In this document: positions 7,638 to 13,229 of the stretch, one piece after another
Layout: each line of letters begins with the position of its first letter
Position numbering within the stretch: position 1 is the stretch's first letter
NCBI GenBank assembly: GCA_018241865.1
Contig: JAFECY010000211.1
Coordinates: 1-13,229, forward strand
Source: Pseudomonadota bacterium
GTDB lineage: Bacteria; Pseudomonadota; Gammaproteobacteria; Burkholderiales; Burkholderiaceae_D
Direction: 5' to 3'
Length of the DNA: 13,229 bases
Program-made: the position numbers and the translations under genes
Notes under the pieces: generated by a model
Seen by the model: the letters and a program-made list of their open reading frames with translations, nothing else
Told to the model about the DNA's origin: nothing
The model's database searches: none

Positions 7638-7859
7638 ATGATACCTATGAGCCTATCTACACTCGCCATCGCATGTTTGTTTTTAACATTAATGATGACC
7701 GGAGTTTATTTTGGCGTAACTCGATCTGCTGATTTCAAAAAATTTTCCGCAGAAGAGCAAGAAGCAAAGAAAAGAAAGCTGAAACCCATCATGTTATTGG
7801 CATCGGCAATCGCTGCTCTTTCCGTTGCAGCTCTAACTATTGCAAGCATGTTTTTTTAA
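7638..7859 (+). CDS. Small two-helix membrane protein inside the trp operon, unknown function
   Basis: This 73-residue protein has two hydrophobic segments (about 6-27 and 50-72) joined by a charged loop, with KKFSAEEQEAKKRKLK at 34-49. By the positive-inside rule the loop is cytoplasmic and both ends face the periplasm. Its base composition, about 39% G+C by hand count, is well below the flanking trp genes, and its codons favour A/T endings. It starts two bases after trpD and ends six bases before trpC, so it is almost certainly cotranscribed. ATG codons at residues 1 and 4 (7647) are both possible, and neither has a strong Shine-Dalgarno. No family is recognised. Composition may reflect late acquisition, although hydrophobic proteins also bias base use. 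Confidence 0.7.
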   Translation: MIPMSLSTLAIACLFLTLMMTGVYFGVTRSADFKKFSAEEQEAKKRKLKPIMLLASAIAALSVAALTIASMFF

Positions 7860-7865
7860 TTTCCT

Positions 7866-8666
7866 ATGTCCGACATTCTGAATAAAATCCTGACGGTCAA
7901 GGCCGAGGAAATCGCCGCTGCGAAAAAGCAGCAAGACCTCGCCAGCCTGCGCCGCGAAGTGGAAAGCCAGCGCGAAGCCAGTCATGCGCCGCGCGGCTTT
8001 GAAGCCGCCCTGCACGCGAAGATCACCGCCGGCAAAGCCGGCGTGATCGCCGAAGTGAAAAAAGCCTCGCCGTCCAAAGGCATCCTGCGCGCCGATTTCA
8101 AGACGGCGGAGATTGCCCTCAGCTATGCGCAGCATGGCGCGGCTTGCCAGTCGGTGCTGACCGACGAACAGTTTTTCCAGGGTGCGCCCGATTACCTGAA
8201 ACAGGCGCGCGCCGCCTGCGCGCTGCCGGTGTTGCGCAAGGATTTCATGGTCGATCTGTACCAGGTTTATCAGGCGCGCGCCTGGGGCGCGGATTGCATC
8301 TTGCTGATCGTCGCCGCGCTCGACCACGGCTTGATGGCGGAACTGGAAGCCTGCGCGCATGAACTGGGCATGGGCGTGCTGGTGGAAGTGCACGATGCCG
8401 ATGAATTGACGGCGGCGCTGCGCTTGAAGACGGCCATGCTGGGAATTAACAACCGCAACCTGCGCACTTTCGAGATGTCACTGCAAACCACGCTGAGCCT
8501 GCTGCCGCGCATTGCGCCGGACAAGCTGGTGATTACCGAATCGGGCATCCTCAACCAGGATGACGTCAAACGCATGCGCGATGCGGATGTACATGGTTTC
8601 CTAGTGGGCGAAGCTTTCATGCGCGCGCCCGATCCGGGCGTGGAATTACAGCGGCTGTTCGGCTGA
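7866..8666 (+). CDS. trpC: Indole-3-glycerol phosphate synthase
   Basis: TrpC closes the indole ring, converting CdRP to indole-3-glycerol phosphate. The 266-residue TIM barrel is monofunctional, with no TrpF fusion as in enterobacteria. Key residues align with the known active site: Glu63 and Lys65 in [12 protein letters not shown], Lys125 (general acid) in PVLRKDFM, Glu174 (general base) in VEVHD, Asn195/Asn196 in GINNRNL, and Glu225 in [14 protein letters not shown] (245-252) forms the phosphate site. No Shine-Dalgarno is visible before the ATG, so translation may depend on the membrane-protein gene ending six bases upstream. It is the last trp gene of the block. The next gene is convergent and its stop begins one base after this one, with no terminator between. 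Confidence 0.96.
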   Translation: MSDILNKILTVKAEEIAAAKKQQDLASLRREVESQREASHAPRGFEAALHAKITAGKAGVIAEVKKASPSKGILRADFKTAEIALSYAQHGAACQSVLTDEQFFQGAPDYLKQARAACALPVLRKDFMVDLYQVYQARAWGADCILLIVAALDHGLMAELEACAHELGMGVLVEVHDADELTAALRLKTAMLGINNRNLRTFEMSLQTTLSLLPRIAPDKLVITESGILNQDDVKRMRDADVHGFLVGEAFMRAPDPGVELQRLFG

Positions 8667-8667
8667 T

Positions 8668-10455
8668 CTATTTCCACCACGCCGCGCGCAAACGGCGTGC
8701 CGCCAGCGGTTTATCTTGCGCCGTCAGGGAAACCTGCGGCGCATCGTCCGCCGCCAGCGTCGCCGTCACACTAATCAATTCATCGCGCCGGAAGGCGTGG
8801 ATCACCACAATATCGCCAACACGGTAGCGCGCCAGCAAGGCGTCAAGATTACTAGCCGTGACGCGCAAGCCATCGAGCGCCGCCAGCACATCGCCGGCGG
8901 ACAAACCGGCCGCATGCGCGACGCCGCCTTCATGCACATGCGTCAGCTTGCAATCCTTGCCCTCTTTCGCCACACGCACGCCGAGCGCGGGCTTGCCCTG
9001 CTTGCGCTCGTCCAACCAGTCAATGCCGAATGCCGACAAGAGTTTGGCCAAGGGCAGATCGTCGGTACCACGCACGAAGCGATGCAAGGTGCGCTTAAGC
9101 GTCAGTCCGGTGGCTTGATCGAATAGGGTTTCGACCTCTTCTTCCGTGACGCCACGCCCGCCGTTTACGCTGTAAAAATCGCGGCCGTAACGCTGCCATA
9201 AAGCGCGCATCACATCGTCCAGCGATTTCTTTCCTTTGCTGTGTGCGCGGATATGCAAGTCGAGCGCCAGCGCCACCAGCGAACCCTTGGTGTAATAGCT
9301 GACGATGGCATTCGGCGCATTCTCGTCTTGCCGATAATATTTCACCCAAGCGTCGAAGCTGGACTCGGCCACGCTTTGCTTGTGACGGCCGCTGCCGCGC
9401 AAGACGCCGTTGATGGTCTTGGCCAGCAGCTTGCAATACGCCGCTTCGTCGATCAGGCCGGCACGCAGCAGCATCAAGTCGTCGTAATAGCTGGTGAAGC
9501 CCTCGAACAGCCACAGCAGCGAAGTGTAGTTCTCGACCTGCAAATCGTAAGGCGCGAATGCCGCCGGCTTGATGCGCTTGACATTCCAAGTGTGGAAATA
9601 TTCATGACTACAGAGGCCGAGATAGGTGCGGTAGCCGTCGCTCATTTCTTTCTGCCCGATGACCGGCAGATCGGCGCGCGAACAAATCAGCGCGGTCGAG
9701 GCGCGATGCTCTAGGCCGCCATAGCCGTCGCCCACTGCCAGCGTCAGAAAAACATAGCGCTGCATCGGTGCGCGCTTGCTCTTCGGCTCGAACAGGGCAA
9801 TCTGTGCTTCGCAGATTTTTTTCAGATCGACGGCGAGGCGCGGCAAATCGAGGTTGGGCACGCGGCCGCTGATGACGATGTCGTGCGGCACGCCGTGTGC
9901 CTTGAAACTCGCCAGCGCAAACGTACCCATTTCCACCGGATGATCGATCAACTCATCGTAATCGGCCGCGATGTAGCTGCCGAAGCCGTAGCGCTTTGCC
10001 TTCAATTTCGGCAGCGCGGTCGCCACCCGCCAATCGCGGTATGCATCGCCTTCTGGGCGGAGAATTTCGACCACCTGCGGCAGATGTTCATGTCCCTCTG
10101 CGCGCAGAAAAACGCTGCTGCCGTTGAAGAAACCGTGGTTCTGATCCAGATGCGCGGCACGCACCGACAAGTCCCAGGCATAGACTTCGTAATGCAACGT
10201 CAGCGGGCCGTCGCAAGGTGTCGCTTGCCACGTGTGCTTGTCGATTTTTTTCAACGCGACTTTGCCGCCTCTGCACTCGGCGCGCACCCGCACGATGTGG
10301 CGGGCGAATTCGCGGATCATGTAACTGCCGGGTATCCACGCCGGCAAGAGGAAGCGTTGCCCTGCTGCGGCAGGCGCATCCACCGTCAAACTGACTGCGA
10401 ATACATGTCCCGCCAGATCCAGCGGGGCGATGGTGTAGCGGATGGCGGCGCGCAT
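8668..10455 (-). CDS. M61 family zinc aminopeptidase with C-terminal PDZ domain
   Basis: This protein of about 595 residues matches the M61 (glycyl aminopeptidase) family. Numbering from the ATG at 10453-10455, an N-terminal beta domain (1-~170) includes LPAWIPGSYMIREFARH. The catalytic domain has GGLEH (246-250), the zinc motif HEYFH (284-288) followed by TWNVKRIKP, and WLFEGFTSYY with third ligand Glu318. A PDZ domain near residues 500-575 contains GGVAHAAGLSAGDVLAALDG. There is no signal peptide, so it probably acts in the cytoplasm, although some family members are exported. A TTG one codon earlier (10458) is also possible. It begins four bases after the dsbC stop, so it is likely coupled to dsbC. 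Physiological substrate is unknown. Confidence 0.9.
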   Translation of the reverse strand: MRAAIRYTIAPLDLAGHVFAVSLTVDAPAAAGQRFLLPAWIPGSYMIREFARHIVRVRAECRGGKVALKKIDKHTWQATPCDGPLTLHYEVYAWDLSVRAAHLDQNHGFFNGSSVFLRAEGHEHLPQVVEILRPEGDAYRDWRVATALPKLKAKRYGFGSYIAADYDELIDHPVEMGTFALASFKAHGVPHDIVISGRVPNLDLPRLAVDLKKICEAQIALFEPKSKRAPMQRYVFLTLAVGDGYGGLEHRASTALICSRADLPVIGQKEMSDGYRTYLGLCSHEYFHTWNVKRIKPAAFAPYDLQVENYTSLLWLFEGFTSYYDDLMLLRAGLIDEAAYCKLLAKTINGVLRGSGRHKQSVAESSFDAWVKYYRQDENAPNAIVSYYTKGSLVALALDLHIRAHSKGKKSLDDVMRALWQRYGRDFYSVNGGRGVTEEEVETLFDQATGLTLKRTLHRFVRGTDDLPLAKLLSAFGIDWLDERKQGKPALGVRVAKEGKDCKLTHVHEGGVAHAAGLSAGDVLAALDGLRVTASNLDALLARYRVGDIVVIHAFRRDELISVTATLAADDAPQVSLTAQDKPLAARRLRAAWWK

Positions 10456-10459
10456 CAAC

Positions 10460-11188
10460 TCACTTAATTTGCGCTAGACGCGCTTCTAGCGTCTTCGTAT
10501 CGACCGCGCCAGTAATGCGCGAGCCATCGCCGAGGAAGATCGTCGGCGTGCCGGAAACTTTGAGCTTACGGCCGAGCGCGTAGATTTTTTCGTTCGGCGT
10601 GCTCAGGCAGTTGTCAGGCGCAGCGGCCGGCGCTTTGCCGTTCAACATCCAGTCATCCCACGCCTTCTGCCGGTCGGCGCTGCACCAAACATTCTTTGAC
10701 TTCACGCCGGAATCATCAGACAAAATGTTGTACAAAAAAGTATAGACGGTGATGTTGTCGATTTCGTTTAATGTGGTTTGCCGGAAGCGTTTGCAATAGC
10801 CGCAGTTCGGGTCTTCAAATATAGCGATGACGCGCTTGCCATTACCCTTGACCATCTTCAATGCCGATTCAAAAGGGAGGTCGGCAAACTTAACCTTGGA
10901 GATCGCCTCCACCCGCGCCCGCGTGTAGTCCTGATAGGTCGTGGTATCGAGCACGCGACCGACAAACAAGTAACGCCCCTGACGATCCGTGTAGAGAATG
11001 TCGTTGTTCTCGGTTTGCACTTCATACAGGCCGGCATAAGGCGTGCGAGTAACCGACACTACTTTGGCATCCTCGCCCAGACGCGGTTCAATGATTTTCT
11101 TGAGCGCTTCCTCATCTTTGCCGGCGGCGTGCGTTGCAAAGGAGGCGAATGCCAGCACGGCGAACATGGCAGCCTTGAATAATGTCAT
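10460..11188 (-). CDS. dsbC: Periplasmic thiol:disulfide interchange protein DsbC
   Basis: DsbC is the periplasmic disulfide isomerase that reshuffles wrong disulfides and is kept reduced by DsbD. I start it at the ATG at 11186-11188 because AAGGAA sits just upstream and the sequence then opens with a signal peptide (Lys5, hydrophobic core, cleavage near THA-AG at residue 21). The 242-residue precursor has an N-terminal dimerisation domain (~24-85), a linker helix, and a thioredoxin-like domain with active site CGYC (129-132) and cis-Pro215 in GTPT. A second cysteine pair, Cys169 and Cys194, matches the structural disulfide of the family. A longer frame from 11224 would place 12 residues before the signal. 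The M61 peptidase gene follows almost directly. Confidence 0.94.
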   Translation of the reverse strand: MTLFKAAMFAVLAFASFATHAAGKDEEALKKIIEPRLGEDAKVVSVTRTPYAGLYEVQTENNDILYTDRQGRYLFVGRVLDTTTYQDYTRARVEAISKVKFADLPFESALKMVKGNGKRVIAIFEDPNCGYCKRFRQTTLNEIDNITVYTFLYNILSDDSGVKSKNVWCSADRQKAWDDWMLNGKAPAAAPDNCLSTPNEKIYALGRKLKVSGTPTIFLGDGSRITGAVDTKTLEARLAQIK

Positions 11189-11237
11189 GATATTTCCTTG
11201 ATAAGTAAAACGATGGCAAGCCACGATAACAATCCGA

Positions 11238-12419
11238 TTACTGTGGTTTACCTAATGCATGGGATATTAACCGGCTTTTGAAAAAGGGCGCACGGTCGGC
11301 CACATTGAGCCCGGCATTGCGCAGGGCTTGCAGCGGACTCGCTGCGGTCGAGAACAAGCGCTCTAGGCCGTCGGTCGTCAGTTGCATCAGCAAAATGTCT
11401 TCCTTGCGCGCACGCGCATAGCGCGACAACAAGCGCGCATCGCCGCAATCGCGGTGCGCCTCGCGCGTGCCGACGATCTGCACCAAGCTAGCGACATCGG
11501 CAAACCCGAGATTCATGCCATGCCCGGCCAGAGGATGCACCACATGCGCGGCATCACCAACCAGCACCACGCGCGGCGCAGTGATCGCATGCGGCCGCAA
11601 CAACGTCAACGGAAAAGCTTTGGCTTGCGCCGGCGGCAGCGGCGTCAATTTGCCGAGCGCCGCGCCGCTGTGACGCATCACCTGCGCCGCCAGTTGTTCG
11701 GCATCGTGCGCCAACAGAGTATCCGCCAGCGCATCGGGCGCCGACCAAACCAGCGACACCCGCTCACCCGGCAAGGGCAACAGGGCGACGATGCCCTCCT
11801 CACCAGTGAACCATTGCCAAGCCTTGCCGCGATGCGGTTTTTCGCAAGAAAAATTAGCGACGACGGCGCGCTGACCATAAGCGCGATAATCAAAACCGAT
11901 ATCGCATTGCCCCCGCACCCATGACTGGCCGCCGTCGGCGCCGACCACGAGATCGGCATGCACCACATCGCCATTTTCCAAACGCACGCTGGCCACATCC
12001 TCATCCACCTGCAAGGCCGCCGCGTTCCCCGCCATTCGGCGTACCCCGGCCGCGAATTGCAACGCCGCATCCAGCGCCCGATTCAAATTACTGTCCTCGA
12101 CGATCCACGCCAGACTCGCAACACGCGCGGCATACGCATCGAACGCCAGCTTGCCGCCAGCATCGCCCATGACCTGCATTGCATCGACCGGCGCAATGCG
12201 CGCCGCATCCATCGCCTCCCACACCCGGAGCTCGGACAGCAAGCCGTGCGCAACATGGTTCAACGCATACACGCGCACATCCCAAGCATCGCCGGCCATC
12301 GCCTCCTGCCGAACCGGGCCGAGCAAAATGACATCTAGACCAGCGCGCGCGAATCCGAGCGCCGCCGCCTTGCCGATTGCGCCGTTACCAATGATGCAAA
12401 TGTCGCTGTGAAAATCCAT
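11238..12419 (-). CDS. FAD-dependent monooxygenase, UbiH/UbiF/COQ6 family
   Basis: This 393-residue flavoprotein belongs to the aromatic hydroxylase family that includes UbiH, UbiF, UbiI and VisC, which hydroxylate the ring of ubiquinone precursors at the membrane face. The three FAD motifs are present: GNGAIG (11-16) in an N-terminal Rossmann fold, GADGGQS (160-166), and GDAAHVVHPLAGHGMNLGF (288-306), the ribose/pyrophosphate-binding stretch typical of this family. Length is right. Which ring position it hydroxylates cannot be told from motifs. The first dinucleotide motif has Asn12 where many family members have Gly or Ala. No Shine-Dalgarno precedes the ATG. A TATAAT -10 lies 36 bases upstream. 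dsbC starts 49 bases after its stop on the same strand. Confidence 0.85.
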   Translation of the reverse strand: MDFHSDICIIGNGAIGKAAALGFARAGLDVILLGPVRQEAMAGDAWDVRVYALNHVAHGLLSELRVWEAMDAARIAPVDAMQVMGDAGGKLAFDAYAARVASLAWIVEDSNLNRALDAALQFAAGVRRMAGNAAALQVDEDVASVRLENGDVVHADLVVGADGGQSWVRGQCDIGFDYRAYGQRAVVANFSCEKPHRGKAWQWFTGEEGIVALLPLPGERVSLVWSAPDALADTLLAHDAEQLAAQVMRHSGAALGKLTPLPPAQAKAFPLTLLRPHAITAPRVVLVGDAAHVVHPLAGHGMNLGFADVASLVQIVGTREAHRDCGDARLLSRYARARKEDILLMQLTTDGLERLFSTAASPLQALRNAGLNVADRAPFFKSRLISHALGKPQ

Positions 12420-12454
12420 ATTGGGAAAAATGCCAGTAGCGAATCAAGACGGAA

Positions 12455-12460
12455 ATTATA
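12455..12460 (-). promoter_or_regulatory. Candidate -10 box for the FAD monooxygenase gene
   Basis: A perfect TATAAT on the minus strand would start RNA near 12448, about 29 bases before the ATG. The -35 position at 17-base spacing (12478-12483, CCGTGC) is poor. An eight-base palindrome TTCGCGAA (12469-12476) lies in the spacer and could bind a regulator. The tRNA-Phe promoter is divergent to it. Confidence 0.4.
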
Positions 12461-12488
12461 GCTGTCGATTCGCGAACGCACGGGCGCC

Positions 12489-12517
12489 TTTGCAGAATGC
12501 CCCGGCTTTGCTATACT
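12489..12517 (+). promoter_or_regulatory. tRNA-Phe promoter
   Basis: TTTGCA (12489-12494) and TATACT (12512-12517) are separated by 17 bases. Transcription would start around 12524, a few bases before the mature tRNA 5' end. Confidence 0.6.
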
Positions 12518-12527
12518 CTTGCGCTTT

Positions 12528-12603
12528 GGCCTGGTAGCTCAGTCGGTAGAGCAGAGGATTGAAAATCCTTGTGTCGGTGGTTCGATTCCGCCCCGGGCCA
12601 CCA
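12528..12603 (+). tRNA. tRNA-Phe (anticodon GAA), CCA encoded
   Basis: The acceptor stem GGCCTGG (12528-12534) pairs with CCGGGCC (12593-12599), with one G-T wobble. The D arm reads GCTC-AGTCGGTAGA-GAGC-like, the anticodon stem GAGGA/TCCTT closes the loop TTGAAAA with anticodon GAA, and the T arm carries GGTTCGATTCC. Discriminator A and an encoded CCA complete a 76-base gene. It is a common target for phage and island integrases. Confidence 0.97.
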
Positions 12604-12611
12604 AATAAATC

Positions 12612-12650
12612 AAGGGGTTACGAGTTTCGGCTTGTAACCCCTTTTGTTTT
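12612..12650 (+). terminator. Rho-independent terminator of tRNA-Phe
   Basis: AAGGGGTTAC (12612-12621) pairs perfectly over ten bases with GTAACCCCTT (12634-12643) around a 12-base loop. The T-rich run TTGTTTT follows. It lies nine bases after the tRNA. Confidence 0.85.
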
Positions 12651-12659
12651 ACCCCTCCT

Positions 12660-12679
12660 TGTGTAACCGCTGTGTAACC
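12660..12679 (+). repeat. Phased TGTGTAACC direct repeats next to tRNA-Phe
   Basis: TGTGTAACC occurs at 12660-12668 and again at 12671-12679, 11 bases apart, so both copies lie on nearly the same DNA face. The core GTAACC also ends the tRNA terminator (12634-12639). Helically phased short repeats beside a tRNA 3' end resemble arm-type sites of tyrosine integrases, but no integrase gene is in the window. Chance and terminator-derived duplication are alternatives. Confidence 0.4.
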
Positions 12680-12702
12680 CGATTTCGGAAATACAGCGCT
12701 CC

Positions 12703-12728
12703 AAAAAGAAAACCCGCAAACCTGCGGG
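12703..12728 (-). terminator. Rho-independent terminator facing left
   Basis: On the minus strand CCCGCA pairs with TGCGGG around GGTT (12713-12728), followed by TTTTCTTTTT (12703-12712). It would end RNA coming from the right. The nearest visible minus-strand frame ends at 13132, over 400 bases away. Confidence 0.7.
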
Positions 12729-13131
12729 CACCATTGAATCAATTGGCAAGCCTTTGATTTTTCGGCATTTTCAGCCACAGACTCCACAAGCAGCAAGGCT
12801 CACACTGTTTCTGTGTGATGGTCGGTTATCTAAAGCAGCACGCCTTTAACTCAAATCTAAACGCCTGATTTCTTTCAAAGTTTCCAAGTGATGCTGGCCG
12901 TTCAAAGGCGAGGATTTAAAAAAGATTTCTATACTTTGTTGCCCTTTTTAAAAGGCAATAACCTGTTTCTGCGGTTATACCAGTTGCCGCCTTCTAAGAG
13001 CATTGCTTCCCGAAATTGCCCGAAACGGGAAAGAAAAGGAATATTCGGTGGTCCAACATTCCCGAAATTTCCCTCTGCCCCTATAAGGGCAGGGAAAAAA
13101 CGGGAAGGACTGCGGGAATGGGATTTAGGGG
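12729..13131. other. Gene-free AT-rich stretch with several short inverted repeats
   Basis: No convincing gene is found on either strand in these ~400 bases. The stretch holds CACAC-7-GTGTG (12801-12817), a near-palindrome TTGCCC(T)n/AAAAGGCAA (12939-12958), CTGCCC-CTATAA-GGGCAG (13074-13091) and the hexamer cluster described below. Composition is more AT-rich than the genes to the left. It may be the long 3' region of the minus-strand gene ending at 13132, a non-coding RNA ending at the 12703 terminator, or decayed accessory DNA. Confidence 0.5.
13007..13118. repeat. Cluster of TTCCCG/CGGGAA hexamers
   Basis: TTCCCG occurs at 13007 and 13059, and its complement CGGGAA at 13026, 13101 and 13113. 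That is five copies in 112 bases, where about 0.05 would be expected by chance. Two copies sit in a larger direct repeat TTCCCGAAATT (13007-13017 and 13059-13069). The layout suggests an array of protein-binding sites or remnants of a simple repeat. Confidence 0.5.
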
Positions 13132-13229
13132 TTAGTCGCATCGCCACACCCACCCATCATTGATTGCGTAGATTCCACGCTCTATCAATCCAGACAATGC
13201 TTTTCTGGCGCGTTCGTTTTTGCGCTTCG
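13132..13229 (-). CDS. C-terminal fragment of an unidentified protein, cut by the window edge
   Basis: A minus-strand frame enters from the right edge and ends at TAA (13132-13134), giving the last 31 residues. The fragment is basic at first (KRKNERARK) and then reads ALSGLIERGIYAINDGWVWRCD, a helix followed by a likely beta hairpin. This would suit the end of a winged-helix or similar DNA-binding domain. That is an inference from a very short piece. The start, length and family are outside the window, and a chance open frame of this size is possible. Confidence 0.4.
   Translation of the reverse strand, partial: KRKNERARKALSGLIERGIYAINDGWVWRCD

Noticed and set aside
12539..12796. 85-codon minus-strand frame ending in GGIEPPTQGFSILCSTD
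   Set aside because: Its C terminus is simply the antisense of the tRNA-Phe gene, a well-known false protein in annotations. The rest crosses two terminators.
13087..13131. G-rich run suggesting a G-quadruplex
   Set aside because: There are enough GGG runs, but one needed loop is nine bases, so no canonical four-run motif with loops of seven or fewer is formed.
12888..13163. Overlapping 91-codon plus and 74-codon minus frames in the right-hand gene-free stretch
   Set aside because: Neither has a Shine-Dalgarno or recognisable domain, and both run through the repeat cluster. The plus frame also crosses the partial minus-strand gene.
1..13229. CRISPR array, transposase, toxin-antitoxin or defence genes
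   Set aside because: I looked for spaced repeats and for such protein motifs on both strands and found none.

Overview
This is an ordinary chromosomal stretch of a betaproteobacterium, probably Burkholderiales and perhaps Oxalobacteraceae. The class is inferred from the neighbourhood apaG / rpe-gph-trpEGDC, from trp genes ending at trpC (trpF, trpB and trpA are absent here), and from the 16S leader sequence at the left edge. Genus-level placement is a guess. Most genes are GC-rich. The last ~600 bp, after tRNA-Phe, are visibly more AT-rich and look accessory.

Layout from left to right. The minus strand of bases 1-116 carries a strong sigma70 promoter, a small hairpin and a boxA. This is the start of a ribosomal RNA operon that leaves the window to the left. 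Next, on the minus strand, come an enoyl-CoA hydratase and the lipoprotein lytic transglycosylase MltA. An unlisted 50-residue membrane protein lies on the plus strand, starting 10 bases from the mltA start. ApaG follows on the minus strand. A 127-bp imperfect palindrome then fills the gap between divergent apaG and rpe.

The plus-strand block 2976-8666 is the metabolic core: rpe and gph (coupled by an ATGA overlap), then a tryptophan leader peptide with three Trp codons and a rho-independent attenuator, then trpE, trpG, trpD, a small AT-rich two-helix membrane protein, and trpC. The trp enzymes take chorismate to indole-3-glycerol phosphate. Rpe and Gph serve pentose phosphate and phosphoglycolate metabolism. 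The leader lets charged tRNA-Trp levels control the trp genes separately from rpe-gph.

Convergent to trpC is a minus-strand run: a UbiH-type FAD monooxygenase, dsbC, and an M61 zinc peptidase with a PDZ domain. dsbC and the peptidase gene almost touch. A well-formed tRNA-Phe gene with its own promoter and terminator follows on the plus strand. Beyond it are phased TGTGTAACC repeats, a minus-strand terminator, a cluster of TTCCCG/CGGGAA hexamers, and the last 31 codons of an unidentified minus-strand gene. I read this tail as the edge of an element integrated at tRNA-Phe, but no integrase is visible inside the window.

The points most worth a second look are the trp attenuator, the palindromic element upstream of rpe, the two small membrane proteins, and the repeat-rich right end. 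I found no CRISPR array, transposase, toxin-antitoxin pair or defence system.
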